A DNA stretch of 64,000 nucleotides from Paenibacillus nanensis. Its GTDB lineage: Bacteria; Bacillota; Bacilli; Paenibacillales; Paenibacillaceae. Below the pieces are notes generated by a model. That model was not told the origin of the DNA. It saw nothing but the letters and a program-made list of their open reading frames with translations, and did not search any database. The DNA lies in assembly GCF_003583765.1 (NCBI RefSeq), contig NZ_QXQA01000016.1, positions 87,504 to 151,503 of the forward strand, in the 5' to 3' direction. Both the position numbers and the translations under genes were made by a program. Shown one piece after another: positions 34,768 through 42,548 of this stretch. Within the stretch, counting starts at the first letter, position 1, and each line of letters opens with the position of its first letter.

Positions 34768-35229
34768 ATGAACCCGTTTAGGAGACCGTCAGTAGTTGCG
34801 GCAGGAGCGCTGTTCCTTCTTCTATGCGCATGCGGATCCGGCGCGGCCGGCAATAACGATAAGCTGTTATCCACCGTGCCCCCGGCAATCTCGGAGAAGC
34901 TGGCCAGTCCGAAGCTGACGCATAGAGACGATCTATTCGAGTTGAAGCTGCATATCGATCAAACGATGTTTAAGGCGGATGAGCCGATCGTTTTGTCCGC
35001 TTCGCTTACGTATATAGGAGAAGAGGAGAGCATCACGATTTGGGGCTCGAGCAGCGCGAAGGTCGTCTTTACGTTAACGGACGGAAAAAAGTTCAATATG
35101 GACGGCGCGGTTACGACGGATTTGGTACCGCTTGAGCTTACTCGCGGAGAAGCATTGGAAATCCCTTTCTCGAAATATGCCACACGCAAAACTCCCACCC
35201 ATGCCGGATGGGAGTTTTGTTTTCTATAA
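34768..35229 (+). CDS. putative lipoprotein, apparently 3'-truncated
   Basis: A 153-residue protein with a lipoprotein signal (GALFLLLCACGS, lipobox Cys about 22) and a beta-rich domain (KLHIDQTMFKADEPIVLSASLTYIGEEE), resembling bacterial BsuPI-type or similar surface domains. The ATG at 34768 is preferred to 34762 because TAGGGGG ends 6 nt before it. The last 16 codons (from YATRKTPTHAG) run through a terminator stem to reach a stop, so the original 3' end seems to be lost. The product may be non-functional. Confidence 0.55.
   Translation: MNPFRRPSVVAAGALFLLLCACGSGAAGNNDKLLSTVPPAISEKLASPKLTHRDDLFELKLHIDQTMFKADEPIVLSASLTYIGEEESITIWGSSSAKVVFTLTDGKKFNMDGAVTTDLVPLELTRGEALEIPFSKYATRKTPTHAGWEFCFL
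35187..35224. terminator. terminator overlapping the end of the lipoprotein gene
   Basis: CAAAACTCCCA..CAT pairs with ATG.GGGAGTTTTG and is followed by TTTTC. It lies inside the reading frame of the lipoprotein gene, supporting the view that the frame has run into former 3' flanking DNA. It also faces the convergent VOC gene. Confidence 0.75.
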
Positions 35230-35240
35230 GGAATGGAGTG

Positions 35241-35645
35241 TTACTCCGGTTTCTGCTCTGACGTAATCATCCAAAGCACGCCGAACTTATCCCGCAGCTC
35301 GCCAAGAAAAAGGCCGAACGGCTGAAACTCAAAAGGATATTTCACCTGGCCGCCTTCCGCTAGATTAGCGAATGCTGTGCGCGCCTCATTTTCGGACTGG
35401 AACTCGAGGGAGAGATATACGCCGGTCCCGTGCTGGAGAGGCTCAATTGCGTCAGCCATGAAAATATGGCTGCCTCCCGGTACGGACAAGCATAGATGCA
35501 TCACTTTATGCTTGTAATCATTCTGCGCGCCCATCGCCTGCTCATGCGTAATAATGGATACGATTTCGCCTCCTAGAGCCTTCGTATAGAACTCCGCCTG
35601 CGCTCTTGCGTCCTCCGACATCAGATAAGGCTTTAATGTTCCCAT
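35241..35645 (-). CDS. VOC family protein (PhnB/YjdN-like)
   Basis: A 134-residue protein of the vicinal-oxygen-chelate superfamily, similar to the PhnB/YjdN group (opening LKPYLMSEDARAQAEFYTKALGGE; later HIFMADAIE and QPFGLFLGELRDKFGVLWMI). Members include glyoxalases, dioxygenases and resistance proteins; this subgroup is usually of unknown function. It is a single gene on the minus strand between a terminator and the MerR-type gene's promoter region. Confidence 0.83.
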   Translation of the reverse strand: MGTLKPYLMSEDARAQAEFYTKALGGEIVSIITHEQAMGAQNDYKHKVMHLCLSVPGGSHIFMADAIEPLQHGTGVYLSLEFQSENEARTAFANLAEGGQVKYPFEFQPFGLFLGELRDKFGVLWMITSEQKPE

Positions 35646-35752
35646 CGTCCAACATCCTTTCTCATTCTAGTTTTGAATTGGCTTGCGTTTAATGTAACAT
35701 AGCGGCAAGAACGTTATTTCTTATCGATTGCTCAATGCGGCAAAAAAAACTT

Positions 35753-35784
35753 CTTGACCTTCACGTTACGTCAAGGTGTACCTT
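35753..35784 (+). promoter_or_regulatory. MerR-type promoter of the TipA-like regulator gene
   Basis: TTGACC (35754-35759) and TACCTT (35779-35784) are separated by 19 bp, the long spacing typical of MerR-activated promoters. Within it, CTTGAC and GTCAAG form an inverted repeat with an 11-bp gap (35753-35775). It lies 22 nt before the start codon, so autoregulation is likely. Confidence 0.6.
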
Positions 35785-35806
35785 TAAGCTGTCAGGAGGG
35801 AGACGC

Positions 35807-36574
35807 ATGGAATATACAGTGCAAAAGCTGGGCCGCTTGGCGGGGATCAGCACGAGGACATTGCGGTTTTACGATGAGATCGGGATTCTGAAGCCGGCCA
35901 GAATCAACTCGTCGGGGTATCGCATATACGGTCAACCGGAGGTCGACAGGCTGCAGCAAATTATGTTTTACCGGGAGCTGGGCTTCAGTCTGGATCAGAT
36001 TAAGAGCATTATGACCGACCCCGCGTTCGACGGGCTTCAGGCGCTGCAAACCCATCGCGAACAGCTCCTGGACAGAAAAAAGCAGCTCGAGCTCCTCATT
36101 CGAAATGTGGAGAACACGATTGCTTTACATGAAGGGAGAATGACAATGTCGGATGCGCAAAAATTTGAAGGCTTCAAAAAGCAGCTGATCGAAGATAATG
36201 AGAAGAAGTACGGAAAAGAGGTTCGCGAGAAATACGGCGATGAGACGGTCGACAAGTCGAACGCCAAACTGATGAACATGACGCAGGAGCAGCATGAGGA
36301 GGTTACGCGTCTGAACGAAGAGCTGACTTCCACGCTGGCGGAGGCGTTCAAGCAGGGCGACCCGTCCGGCGAGCTGGCTCAAAAAGCGGCCGATCTGCAC
36401 AAGCGCTGGCTAATGTTCCATTGGAACGAGTACAGCAAGGAGGCGCATGCGGGTCTCGCCCGGATGTACGTCGACGATGAGCGGTTTACCGCGTATTACG
36501 ACGAGAAGCAGCCGGGGACGGCGGCGTTTCTGCGGGACGCCATCCTCATTTATACGGGAATGCAAGAGTCATAA
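35807..36574 (+). CDS. MerR family regulator with TipAS-like C-terminal domain
   Basis: A 255-residue regulator. The MerR DNA-binding domain occupies about residues 1-75 (YTVQKLGRLAGISTRTLRFYDEIGIL), a coiled coil follows to about 110, and the C-terminal 140 residues match the TipAS antibiotic-recognition domain (KFEGFKKQLIEDNEKKYG, HKRWLMFHWNEYSKEAHAGLARMY). TipA proteins bind thiopeptides and activate their own promoter. The ATG at 35807 has CAGGAGGG in front; a longer upstream start would place the coding region inside the promoter. Confidence 0.88.
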   Translation: MEYTVQKLGRLAGISTRTLRFYDEIGILKPARINSSGYRIYGQPEVDRLQQIMFYRELGFSLDQIKSIMTDPAFDGLQALQTHREQLLDRKKQLELLIRNVENTIALHEGRMTMSDAQKFEGFKKQLIEDNEKKYGKEVREKYGDETVDKSNAKLMNMTQEQHEEVTRLNEELTSTLAEAFKQGDPSGELAQKAADLHKRWLMFHWNEYSKEAHAGLARMYVDDERFTAYYDEKQPGTAAFLRDAILIYTGMQES

Positions 36575-36580
36575 TGGATA

Positions 36581-36628
36581 GGCAGGCGGTTCGGGGATAT
36601 TTTCCCCGGACTGCCTGCTTTATTTTTT
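36581..36628 (+). terminator. terminator of the TipA-like gene
   Basis: GGCAGGC..TTCGGGG pairs with CCCCGGA..GCCTGC and is followed by TTTATTTTTT. The 240 bp between it and uppP contain no other recognisable gene. Confidence 0.85.
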
Positions 36629-36845
36629 GCGATAATGTTAGGGCAGAGAGAACAGCTTGCCATGGGAGACCGATGATGAACGACAGGAAATCCCGTTTAT
36701 GGAGCGCCTAACCTTTCAACATTGTAACCTTATTGTCATCGGATTCGATTGATTCTATCCCCTGGTTTGGACTACACTAGCATAGATGGACGAGTTGCGG
36801 CATAGTTTATTTTGAGATTGGTTGGTACAGAAAGGCGGTATTGCA

Positions 36846-37649
36846 TTGCAGGATTTTATTAACGCCATTATATTGGGCATAATTGAAGGACTGACAGAAT
36901 TTTTACCCGTTTCATCGACAGGTCACCTGATTTTGGCCGGCGATCTGCTGGGATTTGAAGGCGATGCGGCGACCACATTCAAAATCGTGATTCAGCTCGG
37001 GGCCGTTATGGCCGTCCTAATCCTCTATTGGAAGAGGTATATGGATATTTTGAAGGGGCTCGTGTCCTTAAACTTCAGGGAGAAAAAGAAACTAAACGCC
37101 GTACATATGGTGTTGGCCATGATTCCGGCTTTAATCGTGTATCTGCTCTTCAATGACATTATTAAAGATGTGTTATTCGAATCGGCTGCCGTTGTAATCG
37201 GCCTCGTTGTCGGCGGCGTCTTAATGATCGTGGCCGCAAGGACGAAGCGGAAAGTGACCGCCGAGGAGACGGACGATATTACGTATAAGCAGGCGCTCGG
37301 CATCGGTTTGTTCCAATGCTTGGCGCTGTGGCCGGGCTTCTCCCGGTCGGGCTCGACCATTTCCGGCGGATTGCTGCTCGGAACAAGCCAGAAGGCGGCT
37401 GCCGATTTTACGTTTATGATTTCCGTCCCGGTTATGCTTGGCGCGACGGTGCTGGACTTGTACGACAGCCGGAACCTGCTTACGGCGGATGATCTGGTGC
37501 TGTTCCTGATCGGTTTTATCGCCGCGTTCGTAGTGGCAATGATCGCAGTTGTGACGTTCCTGAATTTGATCAAGCGGCTTCGCCTCGAATGGTTCGCGTT
37601 TTACCGCTTCGTGCTTGCTGCTCTGTTTTATATTTTTGTTATTATGTAA
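36846..37649 (+). CDS. uppP: undecaprenyl-diphosphatase UppP/BacA
   Basis: A 267-residue integral membrane phosphatase that converts undecaprenyl diphosphate to the monophosphate carrier lipid used for peptidoglycan synthesis and gives bacitracin tolerance. The signatures are GIIEGLTEFLPVSSTGHLIL near the N-terminus and WPGFSRSGSTISGGLLLG near residue 165. The start is taken as TTG 36846 because GAAAGGCGG at 36830-36838 is well placed; an ATG is not available. It is a single gene ended by a terminator. Confidence 0.92.
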   Translation: MQDFINAIILGIIEGLTEFLPVSSTGHLILAGDLLGFEGDAATTFKIVIQLGAVMAVLILYWKRYMDILKGLVSLNFREKKKLNAVHMVLAMIPALIVYLLFNDIIKDVLFESAAVVIGLVVGGVLMIVAARTKRKVTAEETDDITYKQALGIGLFQCLALWPGFSRSGSTISGGLLLGTSQKAAADFTFMISVPVMLGATVLDLYDSRNLLTADDLVLFLIGFIAAFVVAMIAVVTFLNLIKRLRLEWFAFYRFVLAALFYIFVIM

Positions 37650-37655
37650 GACCGA

Positions 37656-37698
37656 AAAAGGTACAGTCCCCGGTGTAAGAGGGACTGTACCTTTTTTG
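37656..37698. terminator. terminator of uppP
   Basis: AAAAAGGTACAGTCCC pairs with GGGACTGTACCTTTTTT. The symmetric A and T runs make it usable from both sides, so it may also end the convergent GGDEF gene. Confidence 0.9.
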
Positions 37699-37712
37699 AT
37701 GAAAGAAACGAA

Positions 37713-38384
37713 TCAATTGGAATCGGACTTATGGAGGGCTGCTTGTTTTTTGTCCATTTTGGATTTGTACATGTTCTCGTCGGCTGTTTTAACCAAACTG
37801 GATAAGTCATGATGTTGAGTAGCGGAATAAATGGCGGAACCGATAGAGAGCGATACGTGGAACCCTAGCTCGTCCGAAAGAAGGGAGATTTGCTTGGTAA
37901 TGCGCGTGATGATGGCATCGATGCCAGCTCGATCTTTATACTGGCCCAGCACCAGGAATTCATCGCCGCCCCATCTCGCGACAATGTCGACCTTTCGGGT
38001 GTTGGTTAGGAGAATGTGGCTGATTTCGCTTAAAACTTTGTCGCCTACGTGATGGTTATAACGATCGTTGATTTCTTTAAAATTATCGCAATCGATAACC
38101 AGCGCAAAGATATGGCTGTTGGTGCGGCTTGCGAGCGAGGTGATTTTGTCGAAAGCATTGATGACGAACCGGCGGTTATACAAGTTGGTCATCGAATCTT
38201 TTTCGGAATAGTAGACAGCTCTATCATATTGCTTGCCTGCCCAATAGGAAACCGTAATAAACAGCGGATAGCCAAGCCAATCCGCCCAATCGACTGTTCC
38301 ATCCCTTTGAAAATAATAGAGGATATATGCGGTATGTACGGTCATGGTCAAACTAATGGTTGCGATTCTGCCTTTATACTTCAT
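37713..38384 (-). CDS. membrane GGDEF diguanylate cyclase
   Basis: A 223-residue protein with two short N-terminal hydrophobic segments (about 6-50) followed by a complete GGDEF domain (about 60-215). The active-site motif reads RWGGDEFLV, the upstream DCDNFKEINDRYNHHVGD is intact, and no RxxD inhibitory site was noticed, so it should make c-di-GMP. There is no sensor domain beyond the membrane segments. The only neighbour in the same direction is a decayed gene. Confidence 0.88.
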   Translation of the reverse strand: MKYKGRIATISLTMTVHTAYILYYFQRDGTVDWADWLGYPLFITVSYWAGKQYDRAVYYSEKDSMTNLYNRRFVINAFDKITSLASRTNSHIFALVIDCDNFKEINDRYNHHVGDKVLSEISHILLTNTRKVDIVARWGGDEFLVLGQYKDRAGIDAIITRITKQISLLSDELGFHVSLSIGSAIYSATQHHDLSSLVKTADENMYKSKMDKKQAALHKSDSN

Positions 38385-38588
38385 GCCTCACCTTCCTAGA
38401 AGGAACGATAGATGCTGTTATTAGAGGTATTGTATCATGAAGACTTTCGATGAGAAATGATTAAAAAATGGGAGATATAACCTGAAACTGTATAAAAAGG
38501 GATAATCGGTGCTAACCATTCATCCCTTCTTGAAATAGAAATCATTATTTCAACTTGAAAATGTATTCATTGGCGTCAAAAGCGCCCC

Positions 38589-38815
38589 TTATATCGGAAG
38601 TTCATAATCGATCAGCTCCGCAGGCGCCGCTCCTTCTTCAATCGGCAAATAGTTAAAACCTTCGTTGTTGCCCCCTGGACAAAGCTTGGCCCCGCCGAAC
38701 AGCCCTCTTGCACGAAGTAAAGCCGGTTAATTGTGTGGCGATATTCAACTGCCGCCTATAATCGAACGACTCGAACTCGCCCGTGTTCTCAATGCGGGCG
38801 TTCACTTTGTCGTTT
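38589..38815 (-). pseudogene. decayed gene fragment, family unknown
   Basis: On the minus strand, protein-like sequence appears in two frames. One reads NDKVNARIENTGEFESFDYRRQ; the other reads RGLFGGAKLCPGGNNEGFN and EGAAPAELIDYELPI and ends at TAA 38589-38591. The break in frame and the lack of any start or ribosome-binding site indicate a remnant with a frameshift. I could not identify the parent family. Confidence 0.4.
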
Positions 38816-39029
38816 CTTTCTCTCTAAGATGCAATAGTCAAAATGACCTAATTATGATAGCAAATTTGGAAGGGTAGGGCAATTGGGAATCTAGCAAGCG
38901 CGCCGCATATACCAAGCTCTCCAACTAAAGGCTTCTCTTCCATTAGGTTACTATACGAGGTTCATAGACGCGGGAAAACGGACTTAGTAGAATGGGAGAA
39001 TGTATTGATCTTTTTCGGGGAGGAACAGC
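38816..39029. other. non-coding gap before the chitinase gene
   Basis: Together with 38385-38588 this makes a 645-bp region between the GGDEF and chitinase genes with only the remnant above. I see an AAGGGAT/ATCCCTT inverted repeat near 38500-38530 but no gene, and no confident promoter. Confidence 0.4.
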
Positions 39030-40520
39030 ATGCCATCGTCTTTCAAGAGTGCTCCGAGCTTTCTTCTATTTTTTTTATTCTTCGCCCTTCACTTCATTCT
39101 GCTTTTTTCGATAGGCGCCAATCAAGCGCAGGCCGCGCCGCAAGACCGGAGAGCGCCGATCGCGCCGGCCAAGCTGACGGTTAAGGACACATCGGATAAG
39201 ACGGTTACTTTAGCATGGAAAGCATCCAAGGATGACCGTGGCGTCAGCCGCTATGAAATCTTCAGCGGCGAGAGTAAAGTCGGCACATCGGAGACGGCCG
39301 TTTATAAGGTTGCCGGGTTAAAGCCGGAGACGGAATACAGCTTTAAAGTAAGGGCTGTTGACCAAGCAGGCAACCAATCGCCGTCTAGCGCGCCCGTCAC
39401 GATTAAGACTTTGCCGAATCTGTCGAAAGCGGTCATCGGCTACTATCCGAGCTGGTCTGCTTACAGCGGCCATGAAATATCTGAGCTTGACGGCTCGAAG
39501 CTGACGCATATCAATTACGCTTTCGCTAATATTGGCAGCGATCTGAAGATTGAGCTTGGCGATCCTCACGCTGATGTGGAGAGACGCTTCGGGAACGAAT
39601 CGCCGGCAGACGCTTTCTATGGGAACTTTAATCAACTGAAAAAGCTGAAGCAGCGTTATCCGCATCTTCGGACGTTCATTTCGGTAGGCGGCTGGTCCTG
39701 GTCAAGCAAGTTCTCTGATGTGGCCCTCACGGATGCTTCCCGTGGCGCATTTGCGGACAGCGCCGTCGCTTTCCTGACCAAATACGGCTTCGACGGCATT
39801 GATATCGATTGGGAATATCCGGTATCCGGCGGGATGGCCGGCAACGCGAAGCGTCCGGCCGATAAACAAAACTTTACGCTGCTGATGCAGAAGCTGCGAG
39901 AGAAGCTGGACGCCCAGTCGCAGAAGGATGGCAAGACGTATCTGCTTAGCATCGCCGGCGCAAGCACTTCGTCCTACACAAGAAATGTCGAGCTGTCCAA
40001 GCTCCAGGAATACGTCGATTTCGTTAACGTCATGAGCTATGACATCCGCGGGACATGGGATTCCATGACCGGTTTGAACGCGCCGCTCTACCGCGATCCG
40101 GACAGCGCTTTTTCCTGGGATTGGAGCGTAGATGATTCGATCCGTCTGTATTTGTCCGAAGGAGTGCCTGCTAGCAAGCTGGTTATGGGCGTGCCCTTCT
40201 ATGGCTACCAGTACCAGAATGTACAGGGGACGGGCCGCGGCGGCTTGTACCAAAGCTTTACCGGAGGCGGGTCCGTCACGTACGGGAAAATTGCTTCGTT
40301 ATATTTGAATAAGGGCTATACGAGATATTTCCATTCTGCGTCCAAAGTCCCTTATTTATTCAATGGCACAACCTTTATCAGCTACGACGATCCGGAATCG
40401 ATCGGCTATAAGGCTGCATACGCGAAGGAGCAAGGCCTTGCGGGCGTCATGGCCTGGTCGCTTACGCATGATACCAGCAGCGGAGCGCTGCTGAAGGCGT
40501 TATATGAAGGCCTGCAATAA
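39030..40520 (+). CDS. secreted GH18 chitinase with fibronectin type III domain
   Basis: A 496-residue exported enzyme. A long signal peptide (residues 1-36, ending AQAAP) is followed by a fibronectin type III module (about 42-128) and a family 18 glycoside hydrolase domain. The catalytic motif DGIDIDWE places the proton donor Glu at about residue 262, and the MSYDIRG segment is also conserved. It should hydrolyse chitin or related N-acetylglucosamine polymers outside the cell. GGGGAGG precedes the ATG. Confidence 0.93.
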   Translation: MPSSFKSAPSFLLFFLFFALHFILLFSIGANQAQAAPQDRRAPIAPAKLTVKDTSDKTVTLAWKASKDDRGVSRYEIFSGESKVGTSETAVYKVAGLKPETEYSFKVRAVDQAGNQSPSSAPVTIKTLPNLSKAVIGYYPSWSAYSGHEISELDGSKLTHINYAFANIGSDLKIELGDPHADVERRFGNESPADAFYGNFNQLKKLKQRYPHLRTFISVGGWSWSSKFSDVALTDASRGAFADSAVAFLTKYGFDGIDIDWEYPVSGGMAGNAKRPADKQNFTLLMQKLREKLDAQSQKDGKTYLLSIAGASTSSYTRNVELSKLQEYVDFVNVMSYDIRGTWDSMTGLNAPLYRDPDSAFSWDWSVDDSIRLYLSEGVPASKLVMGVPFYGYQYQNVQGTGRGGLYQSFTGGGSVTYGKIASLYLNKGYTRYFHSASKVPYLFNGTTFISYDDPESIGYKAAYAKEQGLAGVMAWSLTHDTSSGALLKALYEGLQ

Positions 40521-40557
40521 TTTGCGAAATATCTGTAGCAAAGATGGTCGAATCATG

Positions 40558-40563
40558 TATAAT
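40558..40563 (+). promoter_or_regulatory. -10 element of the riboswitch transcript
   Basis: TATAAT lies 38 nt before the aptamer, a normal distance for the start of a short leader. A good -35 was not found by eye. Confidence 0.5.
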
Positions 40564-40600
40564 ACGAATTAGTGTATAGGTAAAAAGTTTTACAAAACCG

Positions 40601-40688
40601 AAAAAGGCAAAATTACTGAAAGGTAATGACGCAAAACTATAGGGGCTAAAGTACTGAATGATTCTTTACTATGCCAGCCAGTTGCCGA
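40601..40688 (+). promoter_or_regulatory. cyclic di-GMP-I (GEMM) riboswitch
   Basis: The segment contains the conserved aptamer pieces in order: GGCAAA at 40606, CTGAAAGGTAATGACGCAAA, CTATAGGGGCTAA, and the closing CCAGCCAGTTGCC. The GGCAA/TTGCC pairing forms the base stem and GACGCAAA is the conserved ligand-binding junction. An intrinsic terminator follows 18 nt later, so transcription attenuation is the likely mode. It controls yvyF and probably the SLH gene behind it. Confidence 0.92.
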
Positions 40689-40705
40689 TAGAAGCTTCTA
40701 TAGCG

Positions 40706-40744
40706 GAGAGCTTGTCTATTTGCAATGGACGAGCTCTCTTTTTT
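40706..40744 (+). terminator. riboswitch expression-platform terminator
   Basis: GAGAGCTTGTC pairs with GACGAGCTCTC and is followed by six T residues. It lies between the c-di-GMP aptamer and yvyF, so ligand binding most likely decides whether this stem forms. Whether ligand turns the genes on or off was not resolved by eye. Confidence 0.88.
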
Positions 40745-40785
40745 GCGTTTGCTTCGGAAACTGCAGACAGGAGGAAATCCGAAAG

Positions 40786-41010
40786 TTGAGTTTAACCAAT
40801 TGTACGAAATGCGGCGAAATGATGGTGAACCGGCGTTCCTTTTTTTGTGAAAAGTGTATGGAAGCGCAGAAGGACGACATCTACCGCGTGAAGCAGTATT
40901 TGAAGACGCATGCCCGTCCAACGTTGCTCGAGGTTCACCGTATGACCGGCATACCCATCCAGTCCATTCAGCAATTTATAAAAGAGGGCATTATTTCGCG
41001 TCATTTATAG
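40786..41010 (+). CDS. yvyF: YvyF-like flagellar operon protein
   Basis: A 74-residue protein with a small zinc-ribbon-like CTKC...CEKC pair (residues 4-30) and a C-terminal helix-turn-helix-like segment (THARPTLLEVHRMTGIPIQSIQQFIKEGII). This matches the YvyF family of motility-linked proteins, usually found near flgM. The start is TTG at 40786, supported by AGGAGG at 40769-40774; longer frames would run through the riboswitch terminator. Here it stands behind a c-di-GMP riboswitch, consistent with control of the motile state. Confidence 0.82.
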   Translation: MSLTNCTKCGEMMVNRRSFFCEKCMEAQKDDIYRVKQYLKTHARPTLLEVHRMTGIPIQSIQQFIKEGIISRHL

Positions 41011-41039
41011 ACGTAGTTTGTACATCATGAGGAGGCTTT

Positions 41040-42494
41040 ATGAAAATGAAAAAAACGCGTATTTGGAGTTCGCTGCTGATCTGTTCCATGATAGTGCTGC
41101 TGCTGGCTGGGACCGGCTATGCGGAGGAGCTGCCGGAGACGGTTTCTGCGCCTGTCGATACTGGACAAGAAGCAAAGGGTGATGCTGAAGCGGTTACGGA
41201 ACCCGCGGCTGAAATCGAAGAAGAGAGAGAAACGCTTGAGCTTAAATTTGGCGATGCGGACGAAGCCAGCTGGGCGGTTCAAGCGATCGGACTTATGAAA
41301 TCCCAGGCCATTTTATCCGGATATGAGGATGGCAATTTCCGCCCCAACAAGCCGGTTAGCCGGGTAGAGGCAGTGGTGGCTGCCGTCCGTCTGATGGGCC
41401 TGGAGGATGAAGCGAAAGCGAAATCGGGGGATATAAAGCTTGCATTTACAGATGCGGCTGCCATCGACAAGAAATTCAAATGGGCAAAAGGTTACATAGC
41501 AACAGCGTTGGAGCATGGACTTTTTGATACATCGGATACAAAGCTCGATCCTCAGAAGCCGGCGAGCCGTGTGTGGGTGTCCGCCTTGCTGGTCAAGGCG
41601 CTTGGACTTGAGGAAGAGGCGCTTGCGCTCATGACGTCCGTTCCCGAGTTCAAAGATGTATCGGCTATTCCAGCCGGTTCGATCGGATACGTGAATGTCG
41701 CGGTTGAAGAAGGAATCATTACCGGTTATCCGGATGAAACCTTTAAACCGAACCGCAACGTAACCCGCGCGGAGCTGGCTTCGCTGCTTGTCCGCACGAA
41801 TGATAACTTACTGGAGCAAGCAGGGGCTATTACGGTTTCTGGAGAAGTGACAGCGATCTCGTTTGAGACGGAACAAGAGGCTGCGGACGCGCCTGCACTT
41901 GGCTCGATTACTGTTAAAAGCTTCAATGGCGACTCCTTAGCTTTTAAGATTTCAGCCGAGCTGCCGATTACATATGAGGATGAATTTATACCTGCTTCCG
42001 AGCTCGTGGTCGGCGATTTGGTATCGCTAACGGCTGAAGCGGACATCGTTTTAAACGCAAGTCTTATCAACGAAGAAGAAGCGAACGGGGCGAACGCCGG
42101 ACTTATCGAATGGAAGCTGGAGCTTGATCTTGATAAGGATAACGGTTTGAAAATGGAATACGAGAATAAAAAAGGCGAAACAAAAGCAAAGATTGAAGTG
42201 AAGACGAATGGGAAGAAAGAGAAGCTTACCGGTGAAGAAGCCGCGCAAGAGCTCGAGGGTATTCTAGAAGCAGCCAAGCTGACGCCAGAGCTATCGGCTA
42301 AAGAAATGACGGATCAATTGCTTGCGGCGCTTGATTTACAGGATACTTCTTATAAATCCTTGGAGGTTGAAATGAAGTTTTCAAACGGCGCAAAATTGGA
42401 ATTCGAGTCGAAGCAGGAGAAAGGCTCGAAAGAGGATGACGAACATGAGGACGACGAATATAAAGACCGCGCGCCAGGCGGAAAGAAGCGCTAA
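41040..42494 (+). CDS. SLH-domain surface protein
   Basis: A 484-residue exported protein. A signal peptide (residues 1-28, ending GYAEE) is followed by an acidic linker and three SLH modules at about 80-125, 140-195 and 200-255 (e.g. AILSGYEDGNFRPNKPVSRVEAVVA and IITGYPDETFKPNRNVTRAELASLL). The remainder is a 220-residue highly charged, Lys/Glu-rich region ending EHEDDEYKDRAPGGKKR. It should be held in the S-layer or secondary cell-wall polymer. It begins 29 nt behind yvyF, so the c-di-GMP riboswitch probably controls it too. Confidence 0.87.
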   Translation: MKMKKTRIWSSLLICSMIVLLLAGTGYAEELPETVSAPVDTGQEAKGDAEAVTEPAAEIEEERETLELKFGDADEASWAVQAIGLMKSQAILSGYEDGNFRPNKPVSRVEAVVAAVRLMGLEDEAKAKSGDIKLAFTDAAAIDKKFKWAKGYIATALEHGLFDTSDTKLDPQKPASRVWVSALLVKALGLEEEALALMTSVPEFKDVSAIPAGSIGYVNVAVEEGIITGYPDETFKPNRNVTRAELASLLVRTNDNLLEQAGAITVSGEVTAISFETEQEAADAPALGSITVKSFNGDSLAFKISAELPITYEDEFIPASELVVGDLVSLTAEADIVLNASLINEEEANGANAGLIEWKLELDLDKDNGLKMEYENKKGETKAKIEVKTNGKKEKLTGEEAAQELEGILEAAKLTPELSAKEMTDQLLAALDLQDTSYKSLEVEMKFSNGAKLEFESKQEKGSKEDDEHEDDEYKDRAPGGKKR

Positions 42495-42501
42495 ACAATA
42501 A

Positions 42502-42547
42502 GCAGCATAGGAGAGGTTTATATAGGCCTCCCCATGCTGCTTTTTTT
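42502..42547 (+). terminator. terminator after the SLH gene
   Basis: GCAGCAT.GG.GAGG pairs with CCTCC.CATGCTGC, followed by seven T residues. It is the end of the yvyF-SLH transcript and faces the convergent MBL gene. Confidence 0.82.
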
Positions 42548-42548
42548 G

